Assembly: GCA_023381515.1 (NCBI GenBank) | Contig: JAMCQI010000061.1 | Coordinates: 62,001-126,000 of the forward strand | Direction: 5' to 3' | Origin: Chloroflexota bacterium | Lineage (GTDB): Bacteria > Chloroflexota > Anaerolineae > UBA4142 | Length of the DNA stretch: 64,000 nt | Shown here: piece after piece, positions 1 to 9,621 of the stretch | Numbering within the stretch: the stretch's first letter is position 1 | Layout: each line of letters opens with the position of its first letter | The notes under the pieces: model-generated | Told to the model about the DNA's origin: nothing | Seen by the model: the letters and a program-made list of their open reading frames with translations, nothing else | The model's database searches: none | Translations under genes and position numbers: made by a program

Positions 1-633
1 ACCCGAGTGGTCATTCTCACGGGAGCGGGACGTGTCTTCTCCGCCGGTGCCGATTTGGATATGCTCGTGCGTATCGGCGAGTCTTTTACCCCGGAGCAGA
101 CTCGCGCAGAGATCCGCGAATGGCGGACGACTTTTGATGCGCTCGAGTCGCTGCCTCAGGCGACCATTGCCGCCGTCAATGGGCTGACTTTTGGTGGGGG
201 CGTTGTCCTCGCTCTTGCGTGCGATTTTCGGCTGGCTTCGACCCGTGCGATTTTCGGCCTGCCCGAAATTAAGCTGGGTATGGTGCTCGCCCTCGGAGGC
301 ACTCAGCGGTTGACGCGTTTGGTGGGTCCAAGCGTGGCCAAGGAGATGATTCTGCGGGGCCGTAATGTAAGTGCCATCGAGGCTCAGCGACTGGGCCTGG
401 TCCATAGGATCAGTGAGCCGGGTGACCTGATGGGACTGGCGCGGAGTTGGGCCGAGCGCGCCGTGGCTTACTCCCCCCGCGCCGTGGCGCTCGCCAAGCA
501 GTTGATTGACGAGTCCTATGATCGCACAGCGGACGAATCCGCCGAGGCAGAAACGGCCGCGCAAGTCGAGTTGTTGCATTCCCCGGAATTCCTGGGACGT
601 GTTCAGGTAATGAAAGAGAGTGGAGAGATATAG
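1..633 (+). CDS. Enoyl-CoA hydratase/isomerase family protein (5' end cut by window)
   Basis: Crotonase-fold protein; the reading frame is open to the first base, so the true start lies upstream. The visible part holds the oxyanion-hole loop GAGRVFSAGADL, the NGLTFGGG segment, the ACDFRLAS strand and LPEIKLG followed by GGTQRL, in crotonase order. Of the two catalytic glutamates of classical hydratases, the second (PEI) is kept. The first, normally in GGGCELAMMCD, is Val here (GGGVVLALACD). The protein may therefore be a related crotonase (methylglutaconyl-CoA hydratase-like or another acyl-CoA lyase or isomerase) rather than a standard beta-oxidation hydratase. It lies 38 nt before a glycosyltransferase gene with no evident functional link. 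Family certain, substrate unknown. Confidence 0.9.
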   Translation, partial: TRVVILTGAGRVFSAGADLDMLVRIGESFTPEQTRAEIREWRTTFDALESLPQATIAAVNGLTFGGGVVLALACDFRLASTRAIFGLPEIKLGMVLALGGTQRLTRLVGPSVAKEMILRGRNVSAIEAQRLGLVHRISEPGDLMGLARSWAERAVAYSPRAVALAKQLIDESYDRTADESAEAETAAQVELLHSPEFLGRVQVMKESGEI

Positions 634-671
634 AGGTAGCGACCGCCAGCGCGTCATGAAAGGCAAGTCCA

Positions 672-2699
672 GTGCAGGTGCGCAAAGCAATCGTTCAGCC
701 GGTCCCGGAGGTCGTCGTTCGTGAATCCGTCCAGTCTCGGGACCATGTCCTCCAGGTGCTGGGGCAGCTTGCGATCCTTGGCGTTATCCTCATTGTGGCT
801 GCAGGCTTTCGTTTCTATGGTCTGGCCTGGGACCGCGGCTATCTTTTTCACCCCGATGAGCGCAAGATCATTCTGACTGCGGCAGGACTCCATCTTCCGG
901 CCAGTCTCCCCGAGTTTTTCTCCTCCGAGAGTCCGCTGAACCCCAAATTCTTTGCTTATGGCTCACTGCCTATCTACCTCATCAAGCTACTAAGCCCTTT
1001 GGCCCCTGTAGGCGCGGTGAGCGTCCCGTTGCGGGAAAATAGCCTTGCCGGGTTGGCCTTAATGGGCCGGGTCGTGTCCGGCCTGTTTGACCTTGGCACA
1101 ATCGTTCTGATCTTTCTCCTGGGTCGCCGCCTCTATAATGCCGTCGTGGGGCTGATGGCTGCGGCCTGTGTGGCGCTCGCCGTTCTGCACATTCAGCTGT
1201 CGCACTTTTACGCGGTGGACACGCTGCTGACCTTTTTTGTGGTCGCGACCCTCTATTTTGGCGCGCGGTTGGGCCAAGATGGAAAAAGGCGGGACGAGGT
1301 TGCGATGGCGATCCTGTTCGGCGCAGCGCTCGCAACCAAAGCTACAGCGGCCCCGCTCATTATTCCTATTGTCGTGGCCGTGGTCAAGGCGAGGCGGATA
1401 CCAAGGGACTCTGCCCGGCTTGTGGCGAAAGCTGAGCCTCGATCCCGTCCGGAAGGCGCCTTGACCCGAGGACGGGTCGCCGTATGGCGTGAGCAGATTA
1501 CATGGACTGCGCGCAACTGGCGCGACCGGGTCTGGGCAGAACGGCGAACGCTCGCCAAGGTCCTCGGAATCGCGCTCGTCGTATTTGTCGTCACTCAACC
1601 GTATTTCCTTCTCGATCCAATTCAGTATTTTGGCCAAGTAGGGACTGAAGCGCTCGTGGCGCGGGGCTGGTTGGATTATCCCTATACAAGGCAGTACGCC
1701 GGTCGAATTCCCTTCCTCTATCAGATCATTCAAAGCAGCGTCTGGGGGATGGGGCTACCGTTGGGCCTCTTCGCCTGGCTGGGGAGCGCACTGTTCGTTT
1801 GGCAGTGGTGGCGTAAGCGCGATTGGGAGTCGCTCTTTGTGCTGTCTTGGGCACTCGTCTATTTCTTTGGCATCGGAGCACAATTCGCGAAATACTTGCG
1901 TTATCTCCTGCCGCTCATACCTTTCTTGGCTCTCATGGCCTCGGCGGCTCTTCAGAATTTGCTTGCGAACCTGCGTTTGTCGGATTCGGCGCCGTCTGCC
2001 GGGACGCTGCTGGAACGAGTGAGGAGCCAGCGGCTGACCTATTACGGACTGGAGGCGGGCTTTGCGGTCGTTCTCGTCCTGACGCTCGCCTATGCGACCG
2101 CCTTCGATTCTCTTTATTCCCGCGAACATCCGTGGCTCCAAATTTCTCAGGAGATCTACAATACTGTTCCCGCAGGCTCGACCATCGCCGACGAGCATTG
2201 GGATGATGTCCTGCCGGTCGCCATGCAGGACGGTAACCAGGTGCGCTCGCCGAGTCAATACAAGTTTGAGACGCTGCCAATGTACGATCCCGACACACCG
2301 GCCAAGGTAGATACCATTGCGCAAACCCTTGTTTCGAGCGATTATATCGTGCTTGCGAGCCAGCGCCTGTATGGGGCGATCGCGCGGCTGCCGGCGCGCT
2401 ATCCCATGTCCTCACGTTACTATCACCTCTTGTTCGCGGGCAAGCTGGGATTTCAACTGGTGGCCCTGGCACGCGGCGATATGAGTCTCGCCGGGATTAC
2501 GATCGCAGATGACACCCTGTCCGAGGCCCATCTGGCTGTGCCTCCACTCCTCGCGCCCCATCTGTCCGGTCCGAACGTCTGGAATTGGGGCAGAGCGGAC
2601 GAAAGCTTTACAGTCTACGATCACCCGATGCCGCTGCTCTTCAAAAAGACACGCGCACTCTCTGCGAAAGAGATTCAAGCCTTGCTGTCGACTCCGTAG
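672..2699 (+). CDS. Polytopic GT-C glycosyltransferase (PMT/GT39-like)
   Basis: A 675-residue membrane protein with roughly ten or more hydrophobic segments. After the first one comes the motif YLFHPDERK; an Asp-Glu pair in the first external loop is the hallmark of GT-C glycosyltransferases using polyprenyl-phosphate sugars (PMT_2/ArnT families). The C-terminal third is a soluble extracytoplasmic domain, as in bacterial PMT-like enzymes. The GTG start at 672 is chosen because the ATG at 656 is in another frame that closes after about 20 codons. It is followed by a GT2 glycosyltransferase and a second polytopic protein, suggesting a small envelope glycosylation group in which the GT2 makes the lipid-linked sugar and the GT-C enzymes transfer it. 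Acceptor and sugar cannot be read from the sequence. Confidence 0.8.
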   Translation: MQVRKAIVQPVPEVVVRESVQSRDHVLQVLGQLAILGVILIVAAGFRFYGLAWDRGYLFHPDERKIILTAAGLHLPASLPEFFSSESPLNPKFFAYGSLPIYLIKLLSPLAPVGAVSVPLRENSLAGLALMGRVVSGLFDLGTIVLIFLLGRRLYNAVVGLMAAACVALAVLHIQLSHFYAVDTLLTFFVVATLYFGARLGQDGKRRDEVAMAILFGAALATKATAAPLIIPIVVAVVKARRIPRDSARLVAKAEPRSRPEGALTRGRVAVWREQITWTARNWRDRVWAERRTLAKVLGIALVVFVVTQPYFLLDPIQYFGQVGTEALVARGWLDYPYTRQYAGRIPFLYQIIQSSVWGMGLPLGLFAWLGSALFVWQWWRKRDWESLFVLSWALVYFFGIGAQFAKYLRYLLPLIPFLALMASAALQNLLANLRLSDSAPSAGTLLERVRSQRLTYYGLEAGFAVVLVLTLAYATAFDSLYSREHPWLQISQEIYNTVPAGSTIADEHWDDVLPVAMQDGNQVRSPSQYKFETLPMYDPDTPAKVDTIAQTLVSSDYIVLASQRLYGAIARLPARYPMSSRYYHLLFAGKLGFQLVALARGDMSLAGITIADDTLSEAHLAVPPLLAPHLSGPNVWNWGRADESFTVYDHPMPLLFKKTRALSAKEIQALLSTP

Positions 2700-2711
2700 C
2701 TGCCTTTCGCT

Positions 2712-2739
2712 TTGACCCGTGCTGACAAACGGGTATAAT
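2712..2739 (+). promoter_or_regulatory. Sigma-70-type promoter for the GT2 gene
   Basis: TTGACC (2712-2717), a 16-bp spacer and a perfect TATAAT (2734-2739). The predicted transcript starts near 2746. This places any upstream GTG (2719) before the transcription start and favours TTG 2767 as the start of the next gene. Confidence 0.75.
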
Positions 2740-2766
2740 GGGCACGATTTCATTCGGAGTCCCTCC

Positions 2767-3444
2767 TTGAAGCTATCCATTCTCATCCCGGTTTACAACG
2801 AGCGGACGACTGTCCTCGAGATCCTCAAGCGGGTGCAGGCTGTTCCCTTCGAGAAAGAGATCATCGCCGTAGACGACGGTTCTACCGACGGAACGCGCGA
2901 GCTTCTCCAGCAGGCGTGCAAGGACGGTCTCACCGTCCTCTACCACACAAAGAACCAGGGCAAAGGGGCGGCGATACGAACGGCACTGGCGCATGCGACG
3001 GGCGACATCGTCGTCATCCAGGATGCCGACCTGGAATATGACCCCAAAGACTATGGCCAACTCGTCCAGCCGATCGTCGAAGGTCGCGCCAAGGTGGTCT
3101 ATGGCTCACGCTTCCTCGGACCCCGCATGGCCATGTTCTTCTGGCATATGATGGCGAACAAGCTCCTCACGCTAATGACGAATGTTTTCTACGATGCCAT
3201 TCTGACTGATATGGAGACTGGGTACAAAGCCTTTCGTTCAGATGTGATCAAGGGAATCCCGCTGCGGTCGCGCCGGTTTGATTTTGAGCCAGAGGTGACG
3301 GCCAAAGTGCTCAAGCGAAGGCATCGCGTCTTTGAGGTGCCCATCTCGTATTTTGGCCGAGAGTACAATGAAGGCAAAAAGATCGCCATGAAAGATGCCT
3401 TTGTTGCAGTGTGGACCCTCTTCAAATACCGTTTCGTGGACTGA
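2767..3444 (+). CDS. Glycosyltransferase family 2 (dolichol/polyprenyl-phosphate mannosyltransferase-like)
   Basis: GT-A fold glycosyltransferase of about 225 residues: N-terminal LSILIPVYNE, nucleotide/metal-binding DDGSTDGT, then QDADLEYDP as the DxD-type motif. There is no C-terminal membrane domain, so it resembles soluble DPM1-type enzymes that load a sugar from a nucleotide donor onto polyprenyl phosphate at the inner face of the membrane. A longer frame opens at GTG 2719, but that codon overlaps the promoter. TTG 2767 has GGAG seven bases upstream and starts the protein exactly at the first beta strand. Flanking GT-C membrane proteins are plausible users of its product. Confidence 0.85.
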   Translation: MKLSILIPVYNERTTVLEILKRVQAVPFEKEIIAVDDGSTDGTRELLQQACKDGLTVLYHTKNQGKGAAIRTALAHATGDIVVIQDADLEYDPKDYGQLVQPIVEGRAKVVYGSRFLGPRMAMFFWHMMANKLLTLMTNVFYDAILTDMETGYKAFRSDVIKGIPLRSRRFDFEPEVTAKVLKRRHRVFEVPISYFGREYNEGKKIAMKDAFVAVWTLFKYRFVD

Positions 3445-3516
3445 GCTCGCAGTGTCCCTGGAAGTTGGCGTTCGACTCCCCTGCTGGGTCAACCCTGGCA
3501 ATATCGGCGGAACCGC

Positions 3517-5574
3517 TTGATTCAATCCCTTCGAAATGGCATCGACGAGCTGATCACAAGGCACTTGAACGCGCTCGCGCTGTGTGATTCCGATACCTCC
3601 TGCCCGGTCCCGTGGCCCTTGATGGTGGGGACGCTCGCTCTTCACCTTGCGGGATTGGCCGCCTTTTGGCGCTATTACCATCAACCTATATGGCTCGCTG
3701 TCCCAACGATTGCATTCTTGCTTGCGCCGGCGGTGATGGCGGGCCGTAGAAGTCGCCCCCTGGCCGTCGAGACGCTCGCTCCCCTCTTTTTCCTCTATGC
3801 GATATTGATCGCACGCGTGATTGCCGTTCGATTTCTCCTAGCGGCCGAGCCCTATCAGGACGAAGCATCGTTCGCGGATCCGCGCCTTATCTTTTTTCAA
3901 GTCGAAGCTACGGCCGCCGCCGTGATTGCCTACACGGCGATGGTCGTGACGGTCCAGCTCACAAAGGGCAAGCTCCGCACACGACTGCTCCTTGCTCTCG
4001 CCGGCTTATTTGCAGCCGCCGCGCTGGTCTGGTTCGCGTCAGAGGCAATCGGCCACAGGACGCGCGGGGTGACGGCGAGCGATCCCTATGCGTATGTTCA
4101 GATGGCCGTCGATCTTGCGACGCACGGCGACCCGCTGCACACCTTTTCCCTATTCCCTTACCTCGTCAATTCCAATTTGCCCTGGTACCCGATCGAGCAT
4201 GTAGGATATCGTCTCTTCTCCGACTTGAGCGGTCGCGCAGCCACCGTCTGGCCCTTTGGGGGGTCGGTAATTCTTGCACTCGCGTACCGGCTCCTCGGCG
4301 AGGAGGGACTATATCTAACCACTCCTCTGGCCGCCTGCGCCTCTCTCTTGGCCTTGGCACTGCTAGCGTGGGAGTATTTCCGTTCCGGAGGGACGGTTGA
4401 GCGGGCGGCTATTGCCGCGCTCTCGGTTGCGCTCCTCGCCACCTCTTGGGAGCTGGTGGACCGGAGCATCGTGCCGCTGGTAGATGCGGAAGCACAATTC
4501 TTTTCCGTCATAGCGATTTGGATGATGCTGCGAGCCGCGCGTACTGAGAGGACGGTGTTGAGCGGCATCATCGCCGGGGCGGCGCTTGGAACGGCTTATT
4601 TTATCCGCCACACCCAAGTCCTTGTCGCAATTCCAATGATCGTTGCAGTCTGGTCACTGCCGCGCCGTAAGCGCTGGGAGTTACTTGTCGCGGCAGGTTC
4701 TGCTGCAGTTGTTGTCGCACTACCGGATCTATGGTATCATAACGATCGCTTTGGGAATTGGTTCACCCCGGAATCACAAGAGCTTGTGCTCTTTTCATTC
4801 ACAAATATCGTGTCGAGTGCCAGGGCCTTGAGCGAGCGTTTCCTGGCCGGCAACGAGTTCGGTTACTTGATCTTTTTCATGCTCTATGGGGCCTACCGTG
4901 CGGCCCGAGAGAATTGGCGGCAATTCGCGGTTATTGCCACATGGATCGTCGTCCTGACCGGCTTTCAATTGCTCTATGCGGCGGTCAGGCTGCGTGACCT
5001 GTTGCCCGAATATCCGGCCGTCGTAATGCTCACGGCGTACGGGATGGTTGGACTGGGGCGCGACTTACGGGGATGGGTTGAAAGGCGAGCGCTGCAGTTC
5101 CGGGCGGGAAAAGTGGTGTGGGCGCGCGGGGCTGTGGCGGTGGTTCTCTTTTTGACCTTGCTCTTGCCGGCGATGCGCACACGCATCACGATCCTACGCC
5201 CCTTTGAGCCGGTCAGGATCACCTTTGGCTACGTGACGAGCGCGCAGCGAGCATCGTTCGATCGGATCGCAGCGCTCACTCCGAGCGATGCAGTCATCGG
5301 CTCGACGATGAATGATGGCCCGATCGATTTGTATGCCAAGCGTGCGACGTTCCGACCCGGCGTCTGGAATTCAACAGAGTACACGAACTTTGTCGACATG
5401 ATGCTCAAGGCGGGCCGACCGGTCTATATTCTGAATGACGGCGCCGAAACTAGCTCCGCGCTGGTCGATGCCGGCGCTCACTATTCGCTAAGGCAGGTTA
5501 CCGTACTCGACGTACCTTTGTTTGGTACTGTAGATGGGACTGCGGGAGCGCTGTGGGAAATCAATGATAAATGA
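3517..5574 (+). CDS. Large polytopic membrane protein, probable GT-C glycosyltransferase
   Basis: 685 residues with about twelve hydrophobic segments and a soluble C-terminal tail. A loop after the first group of membrane helices reads VTASDPYAYVQMA, an Asp-containing loop of the kind found in GT-C enzymes, followed by NSNLPWYPIEHVGYR. A region FIRHTQVLVAIPM resembles the membrane core of PMT-like proteins. The TTG start at 3517 has a GGCGGAA box just upstream; no ATG fits the full membrane domain. It lies 72 nt after the GT2 gene and only 6 nt before der. Exact family and substrate not recognised; assignment as glycosyltransferase is inference from topology and neighbours. Confidence 0.65.
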   Translation: MIQSLRNGIDELITRHLNALALCDSDTSCPVPWPLMVGTLALHLAGLAAFWRYYHQPIWLAVPTIAFLLAPAVMAGRRSRPLAVETLAPLFFLYAILIARVIAVRFLLAAEPYQDEASFADPRLIFFQVEATAAAVIAYTAMVVTVQLTKGKLRTRLLLALAGLFAAAALVWFASEAIGHRTRGVTASDPYAYVQMAVDLATHGDPLHTFSLFPYLVNSNLPWYPIEHVGYRLFSDLSGRAATVWPFGGSVILALAYRLLGEEGLYLTTPLAACASLLALALLAWEYFRSGGTVERAAIAALSVALLATSWELVDRSIVPLVDAEAQFFSVIAIWMMLRAARTERTVLSGIIAGAALGTAYFIRHTQVLVAIPMIVAVWSLPRRKRWELLVAAGSAAVVVALPDLWYHNDRFGNWFTPESQELVLFSFTNIVSSARALSERFLAGNEFGYLIFFMLYGAYRAARENWRQFAVIATWIVVLTGFQLLYAAVRLRDLLPEYPAVVMLTAYGMVGLGRDLRGWVERRALQFRAGKVVWARGAVAVVLFLTLLLPAMRTRITILRPFEPVRITFGYVTSAQRASFDRIAALTPSDAVIGSTMNDGPIDLYAKRATFRPGVWNSTEYTNFVDMMLKAGRPVYILNDGAETSSALVDAGAHYSLRQVTVLDVPLFGTVDGTAGALWEINDK

Positions 5575-5580
5575 CGAATC

Positions 5581-6930
5581 ATGAGTAAGCCGATTGTCGC
5601 GATTGTGGGGCGGCCGAATGTCGGCAAGTCCACCTTGTTTAATCGCCTGGCGGGAGAGCGGCTGTCCATCGTTTCAGAGACGGCGGGCACCACGCGCGAC
5701 CGTTTGTACGCCGATGCGGATTTCGCCGGGCGCGAGTTTACGGTTGTCGACACGGGGGGCCTGGCCCTGAATGTGCGCGCAGACCTGCCTGGGACGCCTG
5801 CGGCAATGCTGGCGGGGGTGCGCGCTCAGGCCGAAATGGCGATTCAGGAAGCGGACGTCATTGTCTTTGTCGTGGATGTCCAAGAGGGACCAAGCCCGGA
5901 TGATTTCGAAATTGCCGGGATTCTGCGGTCCAGCTCCAAGCCGGTTTTCCTCGTGGTCAACAAGGTTGACAATGAGGCCCGGCGATTGGAGGCGGTGGAG
6001 TTTTACCAGCTCGGCCTGGGAGAGCCGATGCCCATATCGGCGCTGCACGGGGTTGGGACCGGCGATCTTCTCGATCTCATCGTGGAGCATCTGCCGGAGG
6101 AGTCGTCGGGGGAGCAGTCCACGATCCCGCAACTCGCCATCGTCGGGCGGCCGAATGTCGGCAAATCGTCTCTCTTGAACGCGATTCTTGGGGAGGAGCG
6201 GGCTCTCGTCAGCGATATCCCCGGCACGACGCGCGATGCCGTGGATACCGAGTTGGCGTGGAACGGTGAACCGGTGATCCTGATCGATACGGCTGGACTG
6301 CGGCGGCGGGGCCATATTGCGCCGGGCCTAGAAAAGTACAGTTCACTGCGTGCCGTGCGGGCGATTCAGCGGTCGGATGTAGCGCTGCTTCTCCTCGACG
6401 CCGTAGATGGAGTAATGGCCCAGGACCAGCATGTGGCCCAATATATTCTCGCCGAGGGCAAAGGGGTCGTGATCGTGGTCAACAAATGGGACCTCGTCGA
6501 GAAAGAGACGCGGACGATGGAGGATTACACACGCCGCGTTCGCTCGGCGCTGGATTTCATTTCGTATGCGCCGATTGTTTTCGTTTCGGCCAAGACGCAT
6601 CAGAGAGTGCGCCAAGTCATAGACAAGGCGCTGGAGGTGCGCAAGGCGTGGCAGATGCGTGTGCCGACGAGTGAATTGAACGAGCTGCTGCGCGAGTCGA
6701 CCGAAGCTCATGCCCCGGCGGGCAAGGGGAAGAGGACACTAAAATTCCTGTACGCCACTCAGACGGACGTTGCGCCGCCGACCTTTGTCTTCTTTGTGAA
6801 TGACCGGAGACTGGTGCATTTTTCTTACGAGCGGTATCTGGTAAACCGACTTCGCGAGCGTTGGGGATTTGACGGGACGCCGCTGAAGATGATTTTCCGG
6901 ACTCGGCGGAGCGAGCCTAAGAGGGCATGA
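5581..6930 (+). CDS. der: Ribosome-associated GTPase Der (EngA)
   Basis: Tandem-GTPase assembly factor for the 50S ribosomal subunit. Two complete G domains are visible: the first has GRPNVGKS (10-17), TTRD, DTGG and NKVD (127-130); the second has GRPNVGKSS (189-197), TTRD, DTAGLRRRG and NKWD (301-304). A KH-like domain follows from about residue 350. Length 449 is normal for the family. The ATG at 5581 lies 6 nt after the previous stop, so the gene may be co-transcribed with the glycosyltransferase genes. Essential housekeeping gene in most bacteria; cytoplasmic. Confidence 0.97.
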   Translation: MSKPIVAIVGRPNVGKSTLFNRLAGERLSIVSETAGTTRDRLYADADFAGREFTVVDTGGLALNVRADLPGTPAAMLAGVRAQAEMAIQEADVIVFVVDVQEGPSPDDFEIAGILRSSSKPVFLVVNKVDNEARRLEAVEFYQLGLGEPMPISALHGVGTGDLLDLIVEHLPEESSGEQSTIPQLAIVGRPNVGKSSLLNAILGEERALVSDIPGTTRDAVDTELAWNGEPVILIDTAGLRRRGHIAPGLEKYSSLRAVRAIQRSDVALLLLDAVDGVMAQDQHVAQYILAEGKGVVIVVNKWDLVEKETRTMEDYTRRVRSALDFISYAPIVFVSAKTHQRVRQVIDKALEVRKAWQMRVPTSELNELLRESTEAHAPAGKGKRTLKFLYATQTDVAPPTFVFFVNDRRLVHFSYERYLVNRLRERWGFDGTPLKMIFRTRRSEPKRA

Positions 6931-7054
6931 GATGCTCTAGGAGAGTATTTAGAAACTCTCATTTACCGTCTCTATCAGTAGATTGATTCTATGATGATGG
7001 CATCTATCTGTTGAGAGATAGACTTGTCCTTCGGAAAAGGGCTTGTAGGCGCAG

Positions 7055-7540
7055 TCATCTTTGGCTCACTGCTTTCTTCACGAGCTCGCTGATCCTTGCC
7101 TCCTCGGCGGCGGTCAACTCCTTTAGCGCGAAGGTAGTCGCCCACAGTGCTCCTTCGTCCAGGTTCGCCTTGTCGCTAAAGCCCAACGTCGCGTACCTGG
7201 TCTTGAACTTGTTCGCGCTTTGGAAGAAGCAGACCACGTTCCCGTCCTTGGCATAGGCGGGCATGCCGTACCAGGTTTTCGGCCAGAGGTCTGGCGCGCT
7301 GTCTGTGATGATCGCATGGAGCCGCCTGGCCATGGCGCGATCCGGTTCCGTCATTGCGGCGATCGCCGTGAGCACGGCGCTTTCCCCTTCCGCCCTATTC
7401 TTGCTCGCGCGCGCTTCCGCTTTCAGCTCTTGGGCGCGATTCCTCATCGCGGCTTTTTCCTCGTCCGTGAACCCTTTGGACGTCTTGCCGGCCGCGGCGG
7501 TGCTCTTGGCCGACTTTTGCCTGTCCTTCTTTGGGCTCAT
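7055..7540 (-). CDS. DUF1801 (YdhG-like) domain protein
   Basis: 161 residues. A Lys/Ala-rich charged N-terminus of about 50 residues is followed by a compact domain with [22 protein letters not shown], typical of DUF1801/YdhG-like proteins of unknown function. The family belongs to a fold related to iron-sulfur-cluster and stress proteins, but no biochemical role is firmly known. The start ATG has a strong GAGGAGG ribosome site. It stands alone, about 180 nt downstream of miaB on the same strand; that gap shows no clear terminator. Confidence 0.75.
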   Translation of the reverse strand: MSPKKDRQKSAKSTAAAGKTSKGFTDEEKAAMRNRAQELKAEARASKNRAEGESAVLTAIAAMTEPDRAMARRLHAIITDSAPDLWPKTWYGMPAYAKDGNVVCFFQSANKFKTRYATLGFSDKANLDEGALWATTFALKELTAAEEARISELVKKAVSQR

Positions 7541-7720
7541 GGGGACCTCCTCATACTGACTTGAAACCTCGCCTTGTTGGCCGGGCGAATGTTTCCGGTA
7601 AATTACTTCGACCGCACAACGGTCTCCCGCTGAGGATCACGCCCGGCAGGTCCCGCGGCGTCTGCGGGAAAATTCGCGATCCGCACCCTGGGCGGTGGGG
7701 AGAGGTTGATCAGTAACTTG

Positions 7721-9067
7721 CTAGGCGACGGTGCCGATCATGGACCATGGGCCTGTCCAGTTAACCTTGATGTGAGCAAGGCGGCCCTTCCAGTCGCGCG
7801 AATCGTCTTCGAAAAAGACGAGCTTGTTGTTGCGCGTGCGCCCCTTCCACCGCTGCTTATTCTTTTCCTCCACCAAAACCTCAACCGTCTGTCCCAGCGA
7901 TTTTCGGTTGATCTTGGCGACGATTTCGGCTTGGAGGTCGTCGAGTGCTTTTCGACGGCGCTCTTTTTCCTCTGCCGGTACGTTATCTTCCCAGCGCGCC
8001 GCCACCGTGTTGGGTCGCGGGCTGAACATGGCGATGTGCGCTACGTCCAGCTCCAGTTCCAGCAGCAACGCGTACGTCCCCTCGAACTCCCGCTCCGTCT
8101 CCCCTGGCAATCCGACGATAATGTCAGTCCCAATGCTGACGTTCGGCACGCGGTCACGAATCTGTCCAATGAGTCTCCGATAGTCATCCACTGTATAACC
8201 GCGCTTCATGCGGCGAAGCACCTCATCGTCCCCTGCTTGAACCGGCACCTCAATGTGTTCGCAGACCTTGGGCAATGAGGCGACCGCCTCCAAGAGGTCA
8301 CCCGTCATGTAGAGCGGATGGGAGGTGAGGAAGCGAATGCGCTCGAGAGCGTCGATATCGTGCACTGCGCGCAGGAGGTCCGGCAGGCGGGGGCCATCGC
8401 CCACGTCGTAGCCGTATCGGTCTACGATCTGGCCAAGGAGCGTCACTTCTTTGACCCCTTGGTTGACGAGGGCATGAATTTCGGCGGCAATCTCTCCAAT
8501 GGAGCGCGAGCGCTCGCGGCCGCGGCGATAGGGGATAACGCAAAAGGTGCAGACGTGATTGCAGCCGTAGATGATGGGAACGTGCGCACTGACGAGATCG
8601 CCGCGCTCGTGAGCGGGCAGAACAAAGTCGGCATCTTGGAGCGCAAACCGCGCTTCCGTCTCACGCTGTTCGATTTGATGGTCCTCGCTCGCGGAAGCCC
8701 CTCCGTCACGCGAGCGCAACAGGTCGACTAGGTTGGTCGGGTCCGAAGGAGGAAGGAAAACGTCGACGAATGGAAAGCGATTCCTGAGCGGCGCGGGATC
8801 GCGCACGCCGACGAGACAGCCCATAAGCCCAAGGACGAGGTCGGGGCGGGACTCTTTGAGTGGCTTTAGCGACATGAGGCGCCCGTAGGCTTTGTCTTCT
8901 GCACTCTGGCGAACGACGCAGGTGTTCAGCACGATGACATCGGCGGACTCGACGTCGCGAGTCGCCCGATAGCCGAGTTTCTCCAACTCCGACGCAACTC
9001 GCTGCGAGTCCGCGAGGTTCATTTGACAGCCTTCGGTCCATATATGGTATTTCATCAACTTGCTCAA
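7721..9067 (-). CDS. miaB: tRNA-2-methylthio-N6-dimethylallyladenosine synthase MiaB
   Basis: Radical-SAM methylthiotransferase modifying A37 of tRNAs that read UNN codons. The N-terminal UPF0004 domain carries the three Cys of the auxiliary 4Fe-4S cluster (C14 in EGCQMN, C50 in NTC, C84 in MGC). The radical-SAM cluster is CNHVCTFC (C169, C173, C176), followed by IPYRRGRERSR. A C-terminal TRAM domain (about 380-446, VEVLVEEKNKQRWKGRTRNNKLV) is complete. Length 448 is typical. It is the last gene of a minus-strand run starting at uvrA, 13 nt after a methyltransferase gene. Confidence 0.95.
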   Translation of the reverse strand: MSKLMKYHIWTEGCQMNLADSQRVASELEKLGYRATRDVESADVIVLNTCVVRQSAEDKAYGRLMSLKPLKESRPDLVLGLMGCLVGVRDPAPLRNRFPFVDVFLPPSDPTNLVDLLRSRDGGASASEDHQIEQRETEARFALQDADFVLPAHERGDLVSAHVPIIYGCNHVCTFCVIPYRRGRERSRSIGEIAAEIHALVNQGVKEVTLLGQIVDRYGYDVGDGPRLPDLLRAVHDIDALERIRFLTSHPLYMTGDLLEAVASLPKVCEHIEVPVQAGDDEVLRRMKRGYTVDDYRRLIGQIRDRVPNVSIGTDIIVGLPGETEREFEGTYALLLELELDVAHIAMFSPRPNTVAARWEDNVPAEEKERRRKALDDLQAEIVAKINRKSLGQTVEVLVEEKNKQRWKGRTRNNKLVFFEDDSRDWKGRLAHIKVNWTGPWSMIGTVA

Positions 9068-9080
9068 TGTTCTATCGAGA

Positions 9081-9614
9081 TCACTTTCTTTTCAGAACAA
9101 CCGTGAAGCAGTCGAAAAAGCTCGATTCAAGCTTGAACTCCCCTACGGCGTTGACCTCGACCGGAAAGCGGCGAAAGAACGTCAGCCACTCGGAGCGGCT
9201 CTGGGCCATGTAGCACGGCGGCGTGCCGTACCGGAGAGCCGGCCACGAGTCGACCACCCGCGTGATGGCTCTCCGCAGCGAGCCGCGGACGTTATTTTCG
9301 ATGACGACGACCTTGCGAGCTACACGGAGCGCCTCGCCGAGGATGGCTTCCGGCGAGCGGCTGTGATGAAGTACGAAGCTCAAGAGTGCCATGTCGAAGC
9401 TGTCACTGCCAAAAGCAAGGGCGCGGCTATCGCAAACAATCAACGGAAGGCGACTTTGGTTGTAGGACGCCACGTCTACCATCGTTACGCGTGCGCCAAA
9501 CCGGTCGGACAGGTGCTGCGCCAGGTATCCCTTGCCTGCGCCGATGTCGATGATACGGCTGCGCGGCTCGACTGCGGGAGCGAAGGAGGAAATGATAGGG
9601 TCGGTTCTCGGCAA
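9081..9614 (-). CDS. Class I SAM-dependent methyltransferase
   Basis: 177 residues with a Rossmann methyltransferase core: motif I IIDIGAGKGYLA, acidic end of strand 2 (MVDVA), and DSFDMALLSFVLHHS as motif IV. Only one short C-terminal segment follows, so this is a small methyltransferase with no obvious substrate domain. It starts 7 nt after another methyltransferase gene and ends 13 nt before miaB, so it belongs to the uvrA-miaB transcript. Substrate unknown. Confidence 0.8.
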   Translation of the reverse strand: MPRTDPIISSFAPAVEPRSRIIDIGAGKGYLAQHLSDRFGARVTMVDVASYNQSRLPLIVCDSRALAFGSDSFDMALLSFVLHHSRSPEAILGEALRVARKVVVIENNVRGSLRRAITRVVDSWPALRYGTPPCYMAQSRSEWLTFFRRFPVEVNAVGEFKLESSFFDCFTVVLKRK

Positions 9615-9621
9615 GGCGCAC

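Noticed and set aside
1059..1733. Long antisense frame within the first glycosyltransferase gene
   Set aside because: Mirror frame of a high-GC gene; no ribosome site or protein-like features.
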